Source of the DNA: Caulochytrium protostelioides
Taxonomy: Eukaryota > Chytridiomycota > Caulochytriomycetes > Caulochytriales > Caulochytriaceae
NCBI GenBank assembly: GCA_003615045.1
Contig: ML014111.1
Span: 124,001 to 188,000, forward strand
DNA length: 64,000 bases
Direction of reading: 5' to 3'
Shown here: positions 52,601-60,487 of the stretch, one piece after another
How positions within the stretch are numbered: position 1 is the first letter of the stretch
Layout of the letters: every line of letters begins with the position of its first letter
Program-made: the position numbers and the translations under genes
The notes under the pieces: model-generated
The model's input: the letters and a program-made list of their open reading frames with translations, nothing else
What the model was told of the DNA's origin: nothing
Database searches by the model: none

Positions 52601-53116
52601 GGCGATGGCCGGGTGCGTAGGCGCGTCGTGCGGCGCGAGCGCACGCAGCCCCAGGGGGTAGGCGGCAGCCAGCGTCGCCGCAGCATGCGTGGCCTGCGGT
52701 ATCTCCAGCGACGCGCTGGCCTTGCGCGAGATCTGGCGGATCGCGGTAGGCGCTCGTCGGAGTTCGCCCGACCCCCCGCCGACGTCCAGCCGGTCGTCGT
52801 CGTCCGAGCCAGCACACGCGCCGGTGCTCGCCGGGGCAATCTGGCCCCCGCCGGGCTTGCCGCCCGTCATGGTCAAGGCATCGACGCTCAGCGACAGCCC
52901 ATACGCGGCCGCATTGGTCGTGGACACCGTCGCTGCGGCCGTGTTTGACGTGAGGTCGTCCAAGGATGGCGCCCCATTCGGCGCCGGGGTCGCGGCGCCG
53001 CTGCCGCCCGCACCGCCGGCGCCGGTCTTGGCGGCGAGGCCGCCGTCGGTGAGAGTCTGGAGCGGTGCCGATAGGTGCACGCTCGAGGAGAGCGTGCCCG
53101 CGAGGAGGTCGCGCAT
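49616..53116 (-). CDS. Ras guanine nucleotide exchange factor (CDC25 type)
   Basis: 1166 aa in one frame. The Ras exchanger motif (REM) domain starts about residue 525 (GKREVRCGTLNGLVQQL, then YLVDFLRTYRYFATALDVAR) and continues through VLNVFKKWLDAHPEDFL. The catalytic CDC25 domain spans about 915-1150: DPVVLAEQLTLIEHEHFRRI, FIRFFNRVAYGVATEMVL, LIYVAHLCQQANNYNSVFEI, LNLGAVARLKRTW, then VVPYLGVNMSDLTFSEDGNP and INFGKFQLISRGFDQI. It should load GTP on Ras-type GTPases at the membrane, upstream of adenylate cyclase or MAPK. The first 500 residues are disordered Ser/Thr/Ala/Pro-rich sequence with no SH3 domain, unlike yeast Cdc25. A basic KSKKSKSKDRD stretch lies in the REM linker. Confidence 0.93.
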   Translation of the reverse strand: MRDLLAGTLSSSVHLSAPLQTLTDGGLAAKTGAGGAGGSGAATPAPNGAPSLDDLTSNTAAATVSTTNAAAYGLSLSVDALTMTGGKPGGGQIAPASTGACAGSDDDDRLDVGGGSGELRRAPTAIRQISRKASASLEIPQATHAAATLAAAYPLGLRALAPHDAPTHPAIARCPAGTPSGVTIAGAGEEGSEHEDSLTDLRRRSRPTHSRHVSSSGLAKLMPGASGILPEPAGSQRLSLLASQGNLFFRPQNNNVDVSLKPTVDPATPDRAPLSASYTGGPAYPAFAESLTQPSFFSEADLMHPRDEAESFYQDAWLSNISIRSSCHSGTPTVEREISPLADGGVLFGGTAATVTPPTPSAAASAAYVARGALLSGAGAASSTGNGRNPAAALLPHARARSETPTSTATPAAAAHSVAPTAAKLTKALGDFLMPAAQAEAMRSTLTPGLYDAMRIRAIGAPSSTSAANEDAVSISAESESVTTFGPPPSVPLGMRGTRSDTCLHTGGRDSPVVVLDYIVGRPESPTQFGDGPDGKREVRCGTLNGLVQQLAAEGAGNQAYLVDFLRTYRYFATALDVARLLALRYVDIADATAGKADAALPKHDSKSKKSKSKDRDAATPFAAAGVTASGTASGSPGDSAEWSGFLQLRVLNVFKKWLDAHPEDFLSNPTLQHFLRVFVEHVQRDPRKAMHATSLLSKLEDKLASAAVSTAAVASSTTVAAATTAGATAASVTVSSALSAAAHGWGVTSSTSTPTAAGNSAATIPTTATLAALAPVDWTESQRSLQPSLAPGSHGSVSTSTEPLSQSLESRGPVMMPQLAASSAVPSTTSSLASFSAGMGSSRFSMPHGDSEFFNLTLGSLRLKTWSRTPSREPASPSAAASLAAATPLPALPTPASQAAATGGPSHGLREAVLHDVDPVVLAEQLTLIEHEHFRRIPIHEFFCQSWNDKHSKDRLAPNLVAFIRFFNRVAYGVATEMVLTTPIKRRVTLLKRLIYVAHLCQQANNYNSVFEIVAGLNLGAVARLKRTWKMLPKKYWDVWIRLDKFVSAEGSYRNYRNHLRQLRESNPGCPVVPYLGVNMSDLTFSEDGNPTLMAHDDTLINFGKFQLISRGFDQILELQRNQYPYRVDALLGDYLRRRWEAVDETTLYEYSFACEARHSSLSPT

Positions 53117-54773
53117 ACTGTTGGAGACGGCGCAACGGCCGCGTGGGTCGACAAGGGTTCAGAACGCCCGCGGCTGGTCGTCACCAGGAGGTCGGCGGCC
53201 GCGACGCGCCGGCGTCAGGCTGCCACTCGACTGGGTCGAACCGCGTCGCGACGTGTGGAGTCGGCGCAAAGGCGTGGCACGACACGTTGATACAGTCGTG
53301 GTTACAGCGGGGGCGTTGTCGTCTCGGTCGAGTCGAGCGCGGAGCGAAAAGATGCCATGGGCCGTGGGACGGCACTCACCGAAGATGCGACGCGGCGGGA
53401 CGCAGACGCCCCCAGGATTGTGCGTTCATAAAGAGTATGAGCAATGCTGACGGGATTGCTGGTGTTGACACGCCTGGTGCGCCAAGTCAGATGCGCTGCG
53501 ACGTGGCCGGAGCATGATCCCATCGTCTCATTTGGTGCGGTCATCTACTCATCCTATGGATCGTGACACCTGAGCCGAGGGCGCTGGGAGGGCACGGGAA
53601 GGCCACCGGTCGATGGCATGCCGTGAATGCGGGATCGCAGCGCCGAAGGCGTCTATGTGACATACATCCATGGTCGTGTGAGCTGAGCGATCGCATGATC
53701 CGGCCAGCCGTTGTTTGGCGGCTGCGAATCGGAACGGGGGTGAATTCTCCGCTTCCCACCGAGAACCGGGTCCATGGCATCGCCTTTCTGGCCGCTTCAT
53801 ACTTCACCTGTGTGACGGAATGGCAGAACATCGACTTGCTCGACGGTGCAGCGTGCTTCGATGCCGCTGCGTGTGGCCCTTTTTTTTTGCAACGAGCAAC
53901 CCATTCCAATGGACGCCAACGGTAGTAAGCACTCAGTGCCGATGCAATGCAAATGCCCCCGCGCTTGCGGGGGATTGAGATCGTCAGGGGGGAAGCGGTC
54001 CGAAGTGAAAACTCCGACGCACACGGGGCCCGTCCTCCAGGCCCGGGGGCCAAACAAGCTGTGCGTCCACCGGCCGGCCGCCTACGTGAGTCACCCCCAA
54101 CAGGGATAACGCCGACCCCCGAGACCCCCGTATCATCGTCATCAGCATCAGCATCCGTTCAGTGACAATGACGCAAAAAACGAAAGAAGATGAGGCAGCA
54201 GCGACTCGGTATCGTTGGGTATCAAGATCGTCTGAACTCGGGTAGTTTCATTCGATGGCCGATCTGGTCTCTCGTTCGTGGGTGCTTGTAGCTCCGCACG
54301 CCTTCTTTTTCCTTTTCGGGTGATGCACGCCGATCCATGGGCGGGCTCGCCTTTCGTGGTCCTCAGCCACTTGGCGGAGTTTGGCGGAAGACAAGAAGCA
54401 CGGACGAACGGATGCGCCACACACTCCGTCCCGTCTTGCGCCAGGCCCACAGAGAGGAAGCACATGTGATGCATCGGGTTCATCATAATGTCGGCCCCCG
54501 ATGCATGGCGTCCCTACAGGCGCTGAAGGGAGTTTATCGCGGCGATCCCGCTGTCCCTCCCGCGCCCTTCTCTCACGCTCTTGCTCCGCTCGGTCGGACC
54601 CTGCGTTGATACCCAGCACTCTTCGTTTTCTTCTGACCCCACGAGCGGCCCTGTGGTACTGGTGTTACGCCATCAACAGTGCCCAGCGACCCGAGACCCC
54701 GGGAGACGGTTGCTCATACCGGTGACGGTGATACCCTCTGTCGCGGCTGTGTGTTTTCGTGCCTCTTCAGACG
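53117..54773. other. Divergent intergenic region, RasGEF to BMT5
   Basis: 1.66 kb, no supportable gene. GC falls in the middle (53440-54600), with a T run at 53880-53888 and CATCAGCATCAGCATC at 54139-54154. Frames of up to 170 codons here show no family features. Confidence 0.45.
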
Positions 54774-56003
54774 ATGCCGCCCAAACGTAAGGCCAAAGGC
54801 CTGAAGGCCGCGCTGAAGACGCATCTGCACCAGAAGCAACAGGTCGACAAGGCGATCCGGCAGGTCCAGATTTTCGAGAAGGCGGAGGCGCGACGCAAGC
54901 AGCAGGCTCGCGTCAAGGGCCTCACGATCGCGGCGCGCCGCAGCGGCCGGCACTACCCGTCGGGCAGTCAGACGCTGCTGGTCGGCGAGGGCAACTTCAG
55001 CTTTGCGAGCGCGCTCGCGACCAAGTGGGGCGATGCCGCCACGCTGATCGCGACGGCGTTCGATCCGCAGGCCGTCTGCGCCGGCAAGTATGCCGACAGC
55101 GCCGCGCATACCGCGAATGTCGTCGCGCGGGGCGGCCAGGTGCTTTACGGCGTGGACGCGACGCAGCTCGCTGACGACAAGCGCTTTGTGCCGCAGACAT
55201 TCGACATCGTCGCGTTCCACTTCCCGCACGTGGGGCTTGGCATCAAGGACCAGGACCGCAACGTCGCGGCCAACCAGGCGCTGCTGACGGGCTTCTTCCA
55301 TGCCGCCAAACCCCTGCTGAAGCGGCCCGCGAGCGGGCAGGGGTCGCGGTATGCGGAGTGGGGGGCGATTCACGTGACGCTCAAGACAGGCATGCCCTAC
55401 GAATTGTGGAATGTGAAGCGGCTCGCGTTCTACGCGGGCCTGCGCGTGCTGGAGGCGTTTCCCTTCGACGCGGCGCGGTGGCCCGGGTATACCCACCGCC
55501 GGACGCTCGGCTTCAAGCCGGGCCTCTCGGTCGATGCCAATGCCGAGATCCTCAAGCGCGAGTGCAAGACCTACGTCTTTGTGCCGATCGAGTGCCAGGT
55601 CATCCTCAAGAAGCCGGGCAGCAAAAAACCCTACGAAGCGGATGGCAGCGACGACGACCACGACGACAACGACGACCTCTCGGGCGCCGGGCAGGCGGCG
55701 CTGCTGGCCGCGGACATCGAGGCGCTGCAGCAGCAGGAACCCGTGTTTGACTCTGACGATGAAAGTGCCCTGACGGCGCAACAGCTGCTCGATGCGGAAG
55801 ACCCGGACTCGGCATCTGATTCCGATCACCACAAAGACGGGGGCGCTGAATCAGGATCCGAGCAGGATGACGATGACGATGACGGTGACGATGATGATGA
55901 AGACGACGAGGAAGCCGAGGAAGAAGAAACCCCGGAGCCAGTGAAGGCGCCGTTTTTGCGCAAGAGGCCACAAGCCGCTGCGAAGCGCCAACGCTGCCGC
56001 TAA
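54774..56003 (+). CDS. BMT5: 25S rRNA (uridine-N3)-methyltransferase, Bmt5-like (DUF2431)
   Basis: 409 aa from ATG 54774 (MPPKRKAKGLKAAL). The basic N-terminal region fits a nucleolar protein. The DUF2431 Rossmann domain follows: LLVGEGNFSFASALATKW about residue 68, IATAFDPQAVCAGKYADS, VLYGVDATQL, FDIVAFHFPHVGLGIKDQDR, NQALLTGFFHAAKPLL, then GAIHVTLKTGMPYELW and YTHRRTLGF. Yeast Bmt5 makes m3U2634 in 25S rRNA. The last 100 residues are acidic and disordered (Asp/Glu runs) and end in a short basic tail. It converges on ICMT with 86 bp between stops. Confidence 0.92.
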   Translation: MPPKRKAKGLKAALKTHLHQKQQVDKAIRQVQIFEKAEARRKQQARVKGLTIAARRSGRHYPSGSQTLLVGEGNFSFASALATKWGDAATLIATAFDPQAVCAGKYADSAAHTANVVARGGQVLYGVDATQLADDKRFVPQTFDIVAFHFPHVGLGIKDQDRNVAANQALLTGFFHAAKPLLKRPASGQGSRYAEWGAIHVTLKTGMPYELWNVKRLAFYAGLRVLEAFPFDAARWPGYTHRRTLGFKPGLSVDANAEILKRECKTYVFVPIECQVILKKPGSKKPYEADGSDDDHDDNDDLSGAGQAALLAADIEALQQQEPVFDSDDESALTAQQLLDAEDPDSASDSDHHKDGGAESGSEQDDDDDDGDDDDEDDEEAEEEETPEPVKAPFLRKRPQAAAKRQRCR

Positions 56004-56089
56004 ACCTTTCATACTATCAATAGTTATTTATTTCTTGTGTGAGGTGCGCACGTGCGATGCTGGACAAGGCACCGAGCACCGAGTGAGAT

Positions 56090-58021
56090 TTAGGGAATGA
56101 ACGGAATCCACGTCCTCGTTTTCTGGCGATAGGCCGTGTACTGATCCCCAAAGAACTCGATAAGCAGCTCTTCTTCGTAGGGAATACGGTCGGCAAAGAA
56201 GCGCCACAGCACGACGACATAGGCGATCACGCAGAGACGGTTGCCGAGCACGAGCTGCAGACAGGGCCCAAAGTAGAAGAAAGAGGTGTAGGCCGGATGG
56301 CGCAGCACCGCATAGACGCCGCGCGTCACGAGCTGGTGGTCGCGCTCGCGCGTTTCGGCAATGAGGTGGCGGAAGTTGTTGCCGGCCGTGACCATGGCGG
56401 CGACGCGAACCGCAAGCATACTCAGCGCGCCGGCGGCCGCGAGCCACGCGCCTGCGCCCATCGAGTCCTTGCACCCGGGCCACAGCCAGCGGGTCACCAG
56501 GTACTCCCCAACACCGGCGGCGATCGCGCCGTGGTATGCGGCGGAGTGGTTGATGAGGAACGAGTTTAAGCTCAAGTCCCGGCGGTACATCGCGGTGGCG
56601 ATATACTCCGAAACGTGCATGAGGCTCATGAGCACCCAGAAGACGCCGAGGCTCGGATAGGTGGGCAACACCAGCCGCCACGGCACGGCCGTGGCGAGGA
56701 CGCCGCCGGTGCGGGAGGCGAACACGAGCGCGGGGCGGGCGAGCCACCACCGGCACAGCACCATCGCGATCCCGGCGCCGCCGACGGCGCCGAGGCCGAC
56801 GGCGTACAGCACAATGTTCTGCGGCGTATGCCGCTGGTCGAGCAGCGGCAAGCCGGCGACGCCGTAGAACCGTCGCGCGGCCGTCTCGAGTGGCGGCGGG
56901 TCGCCGAACGCGCCACCCGCTTCGCCCAGAGACGGGGCTGCGGCTGCAGCGGCGGCCGGTGGCGCCGCCGCCGCCGCCGACGCCGACGCCGACGCCGACG
57001 GCTTCGGGGGCGCCGCCGCCGGCGGGACAGTCGCGGCGCGGGTTGCCTTGGGTGGGATCCCAACGAAGGCGAGCAGCCCGTCCCAGACCGAGACCAGATA
57101 GGACAGCGGCCCGAGGCCCGCGAGCGTGGCGCGGTGCTGGACCAGGCGGCACACGGTCCAGACGAGCGAGACGGGCTCGGCGAGCGTGAGCGCAACGCCG
57201 AGGATGGTCACGAGCGCCATATCGCGGCGGTCGCGGAAGACGACGCCGAGGTGCTTGGCCACACGCACGTGCTGTGGCGGCGACCAGAATGCGCGCAGCT
57301 CCAGGACGGTGTCAAAGACGATCATGGTCAAACTCAGCAAAAAGCCGGCCCACTTCATCAGAAAGACGAGGCCGCGGGGCACGGTCGCGACGCCCAGCAC
57401 GGACTCGAGCACGTGGGCCGTGACTGTGACGGCCACGTCGTTCGCGACGTCCGTGTCCGGCCGCATCCATGTGCGCAGCACGTGTGGATCCAGGTAGGTC
57501 CCCTGGCGCAGCACGGCGGTGCCGCGCATCGCGTGCGCGGTCCCGAGCACAACGACGCGCAGCCACGCCGCGAGCGCCACGCAGACGAGCGGCCCGGGCG
57601 CGAGGCCGAACGCGGCGACGACCGCCGCCGTGACGCCGTAGGCGTACAACGCGAGATTCTGCGGCGTCGCGCCACCAGCGACGAGCGGGTACAGCGCATA
57701 CCAAGACGGCGGCGGCGGCGGCGTCCGTGGCCGTCCGTCGGCGTCGCTGCCGGCGTGGCCGCCGCGGGGCGAGCCGCCCGAGCCGGCGCTCGCGGGCCGC
57801 GGGACGCGGCGGACCCGTGGGCCGGTGCTCGGCGCGGCGCTGCCGGAGGAAGCGATGCTCGTGGCGCTGTTGCGGCGCGCGGCGGCGTCCTGCGCCGTCG
57901 GCAGCGCGGCCGTGCTGTCGCTGAGCATCGACGGCGAGACGATCTCGTAGTCGGCGAGACGCAGCTCGGACGCGGTGCGCGACGGCGGGCCCGCCGCGGC
58001 GGCGGACAGCGGATCCGGCAT
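56090..58021 (-). CDS. STE14: Isoprenylcysteine carboxyl methyltransferase with long N-terminal membrane extension
   Basis: 643 aa from ATG 58021 (MPDPLSAAAAGPP); human ICMT is 284 aa and yeast Ste14 is 239. The C-terminal 160 residues are a clear ICMT core: LNSFLINHSAAYHGA, AMVTAGNNFRHLIAETRERD, HQLVTRGVYAVLRHPAYTSF, CVIAYVVVLWRFFADRIPYE, EELLIEFFGDQYTAYRQKT. It methylates the prenylated C-terminal cysteine of CaaX proteins at the ER. The N-terminal 400 residues hold a disordered leader, then additional hydrophobic segments (about 115-335) and an Ala/Pro linker. The words TPQNLALYAYGV (from residue 119) and TPQNIVLYAVGL (from residue 399) look like two copies of one unit, suggesting duplication of the first membrane module. 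Confidence 0.9.
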   Translation of the reverse strand: MPDPLSAAAAGPPSRTASELRLADYEIVSPSMLSDSTAALPTAQDAAARRNSATSIASSGSAAPSTGPRVRRVPRPASAGSGGSPRGGHAGSDADGRPRTPPPPPSWYALYPLVAGGATPQNLALYAYGVTAAVVAAFGLAPGPLVCVALAAWLRVVVLGTAHAMRGTAVLRQGTYLDPHVLRTWMRPDTDVANDVAVTVTAHVLESVLGVATVPRGLVFLMKWAGFLLSLTMIVFDTVLELRAFWSPPQHVRVAKHLGVVFRDRRDMALVTILGVALTLAEPVSLVWTVCRLVQHRATLAGLGPLSYLVSVWDGLLAFVGIPPKATRAATVPPAAAPPKPSASASASAAAAAPPAAAAAAAPSLGEAGGAFGDPPPLETAARRFYGVAGLPLLDQRHTPQNIVLYAVGLGAVGGAGIAMVLCRWWLARPALVFASRTGGVLATAVPWRLVLPTYPSLGVFWVLMSLMHVSEYIATAMYRRDLSLNSFLINHSAAYHGAIAAGVGEYLVTRWLWPGCKDSMGAGAWLAAAGALSMLAVRVAAMVTAGNNFRHLIAETRERDHQLVTRGVYAVLRHPAYTSFFYFGPCLQLVLGNRLCVIAYVVVLWRFFADRIPYEEELLIEFFGDQYTAYRQKTRTWIPFIP

Positions 58022-58641
58022 CGCCTCAAGAGGTGGGCTGCAAACCGAGGCGAGCGAGCGCCGCTGAAGGGGGATCGGTGGTGGCGGAAACGCGACACGT
58101 GGCAAGGGACACGGACGCGCAGCAGGCCAGGGATCCGTGAAACGCCGCGTGGGGTGGGGCCTTCACGTGGTCACGTGTCAGCGGGCCGACGGTTTCCGAA
58201 TGTCCACCGCAACGATATCAGAACACCGCCAGCGCGATGCTGCGCTTCAAGGACAGGTGCCATTCGATGCCACGCAATGAGGCGACGGTATCGACGATCG
58301 CAGCACCGGATGGCAGCGGGGACATCGGACGCTGAAGGGGGAGTGCTTGACACGGGGAAGCGGGGGAAACGAAGGCCTCGCCTTCGGGTGCTGCTGTGAC
58401 CAACGGACCCGCCCCGATCAAGCCCCGCCCCGAGGCCCGCCTCAAACGACCCCGACCCCGGTGCATGGCCGTCCTCGCCAAGCCGCGTCGAGAACACAGT
58501 ATATTGTAACGAGAGAGTGAGAGAAAGAGAGAATCACGGACGACGATCGGCCACCGCCGGGAGAGGAAGATCAGCACTGGTATGGCAGGGAGCATCCCCA
58601 GCCGCATGAGGCGATGGCGGAGTCACAAAAAGACAAGACCG
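58022..58641. other. Intergenic region, RPN13 3' end to ICMT 5' end
   Basis: No gene seen. A purine tract at 58507-58539 (TAACGAGAGAG through AATCACGG) is the inverted near-copy of 6031-6066. Confidence 0.45.
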
Positions 58642-59776
58642 TTAGTCCGTTTCCATCGTGTCGCCGGCGCCCGCACCAGCGCCAGAACCGCCGCTCGCGC
58701 CACCGCTGCCGTCGGTCGGCGCGTCCTTCGACGGCGCCGTCGACGACGACGAGGCGGGCGCCGCCGCCGCATCGACCTTGATGGCGCGGACCGCGGTCAG
58801 GAACTCGTCGATCGAGCGCTCGGTCTGAGAAAGCCCCTCCAGGATGGGGCTCGCGCCCATGGCGCGCAGCGTGCCGACGAGCTCGACAAAGTCCTCGTTG
58901 CGGGCCGCGTCCTCGGGCGTCGCGGTCTCCGGGAGCGACGGGCAGATCATGGCGATCACGTCGCGATACCGCAGGAGCGGCGCGAGCATGGCGGGCGTGT
59001 AGGTTTCTTTGGGCGCCCGCGACGGCGACGGCGAGCGCTGGGCGCCGCCGGCGGCGGCGGCACCGGCGCCATTGCCCCCGCCGAGGCCGAAGAAGCGCTG
59101 CATGTCATCGTGCGGGTCGGTCGAGGCCTCGCGGCCGTTGGCGCGGTCCGCTGCGTCCAGCTGGTGGCGGCCGAGGCCGTCTTTGGAACCGTGGTCGTGG
59201 CCCAGGAAGTAATTGAACTGGCTCACGAACACGGCGTCCTTCGCCTTGTCCTCGTCTTTGGTCTGGATCCAAAAGAATGAGCGTTGCGAGGACGATCTGG
59301 TGACGCGTCAGAGGAGAAAAGGCGGGAGATGGGTGAGCGACAATATTCCGATCGGGAGACCGTCAGCCTTCTGGGCACGTGGTGGCCACGCGGTCGATCG
59401 CCACGTGGATCCCTTGCACAATTGCGCGCAAAAGCTTCTTGCTGAAAACTTTTTCTTGCTAAATGGTTTTTGCCAAACGCTGATCTTCAAAAGCTTACTT
59501 GAATTTCAGAACAAGCACGCGCGCGGGCTCGGCCTGCTTGACGAGGGCCATCTCGGCCTCCTGCGGGAACAGGATCAGCTCTGTGTCCTTCACATTCGTG
59601 CGGCGGTCCTTCCAATGCAGCGAGTAGATGTTGTCCTCGCTCAGCGAGAGCCACAGCAAGCCGCGGGCCGGTTCGCTCGTGACGGTCGTGCCATCCTGGG
59701 TGCAGCGGCCGGCCTTGATTTCCAGCAGATTGCTGTTGAGGTCGCTGTTGCCCCAGGAGCCGGTGAGGCGAGACAT
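58642..59776 (-). CDS. RPN13: Proteasomal ubiquitin receptor Rpn13 (ADRM1)
   Basis: Two exons: 59776-59499 and 59296-58642; intron 59498-59297 with GTAAGC donor and CACCAG acceptor; spliced length 310 aa. The join gives VLKFKSSSQRSFFWIQTKDE, reconstituting the Pru domain (about residues 1-120: LLEIKAGRCTQDG, GLLWLSLSEDNIYSLHWKDR, LILFPQEAEMALVKQ), which binds ubiquitin and Rpn2. After a Gly/Ala-rich linker the C-terminal DEUBAD-like helices (YTPAMLAPLLRYRDVIAMIC, FVELVGTLRAMGASPILEGL) should recruit the deubiquitinase Uch37/UCHL5. Having both parts is the animal and fission-yeast layout; budding-yeast Rpn13 has only the Pru domain. It is encoded in tandem with ICMT and the SET gene on the same strand. 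Confidence 0.93.
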
Positions 59777-60487
59777 GTCGGGAGCGACGGTCGTCGGTCG
59801 AAGGAGGCGGGTAGATAGGGCGGCGATCAGGCGGCAGAACGGACAACGCGTGCGGGGATGAAGCGGATGGGTCGCGGTATCAGATTCGCAGACGCCAGGA
59901 TATCTGAAAACACGGCGATGACGATGGGCCAGAGCGCGCGCGACCTTCCCAACCACAGAGTGCCGGCGCGATCCCGCTCCCCACCGGCGACCGCCAGCAG
60001 CCGTCGCGTCGTTCCCGTCGCCCATCATGACGGCGGCACGTGATCCAATTGGCACGGTTCTACGATCAGCAGCATGCCTGTCGCGTGCCGGTATACCGCG
60101 TGCCGACGGCCAAGCCGTGCTAAGCCATGCCGCGGCGTGGTGGTAGCGCCCATCCCCCCCACCGCTAGGACGGCACGCGCGGGTCGATGGCCTCGGTGTC
60201 GAGCAGCCTAGGGGCGGCGACACGGCGTCGAGGCCCCGTGTCGACTCAGCCCCTTTTCCGCAGGTCGTCATTCCATTTCAGTGTCACCGTGATAGAATCA
60301 GAATCAGAATCAGAGGCCATACCTACGTGCGATCTCCAAATCCCTTGATCACGTCCAGCGGAACGGATCCCCTATCACACTGGCATTCCGCCTTGTGCCG
60401 ATCGCCGCCGATGGACTCAGATCGAGCAGAATGCCATCGTGTCGCCTGTCGATGACAACCCGCCCCGACAGGATGATGCCTGCACGC
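59777..60487. other. Intergenic region, SET gene 3' end to RPN13 5' end
   Basis: Probable RPN13 promoter next to 59776 and SET-gene 3' region. GTGCCG/CCGTGC-rich words lie at 60075-60130 and an AGAATC repeat (GATAGAATCAGAATCAGAATC) at 60290-60312. No gene seen. Confidence 0.4.

Noticed and set aside
53541-54053. 170-codon minus-strand frame between RasGEF and BMT5
   Set aside because: No family similarity, overlapped by frames on both strands.
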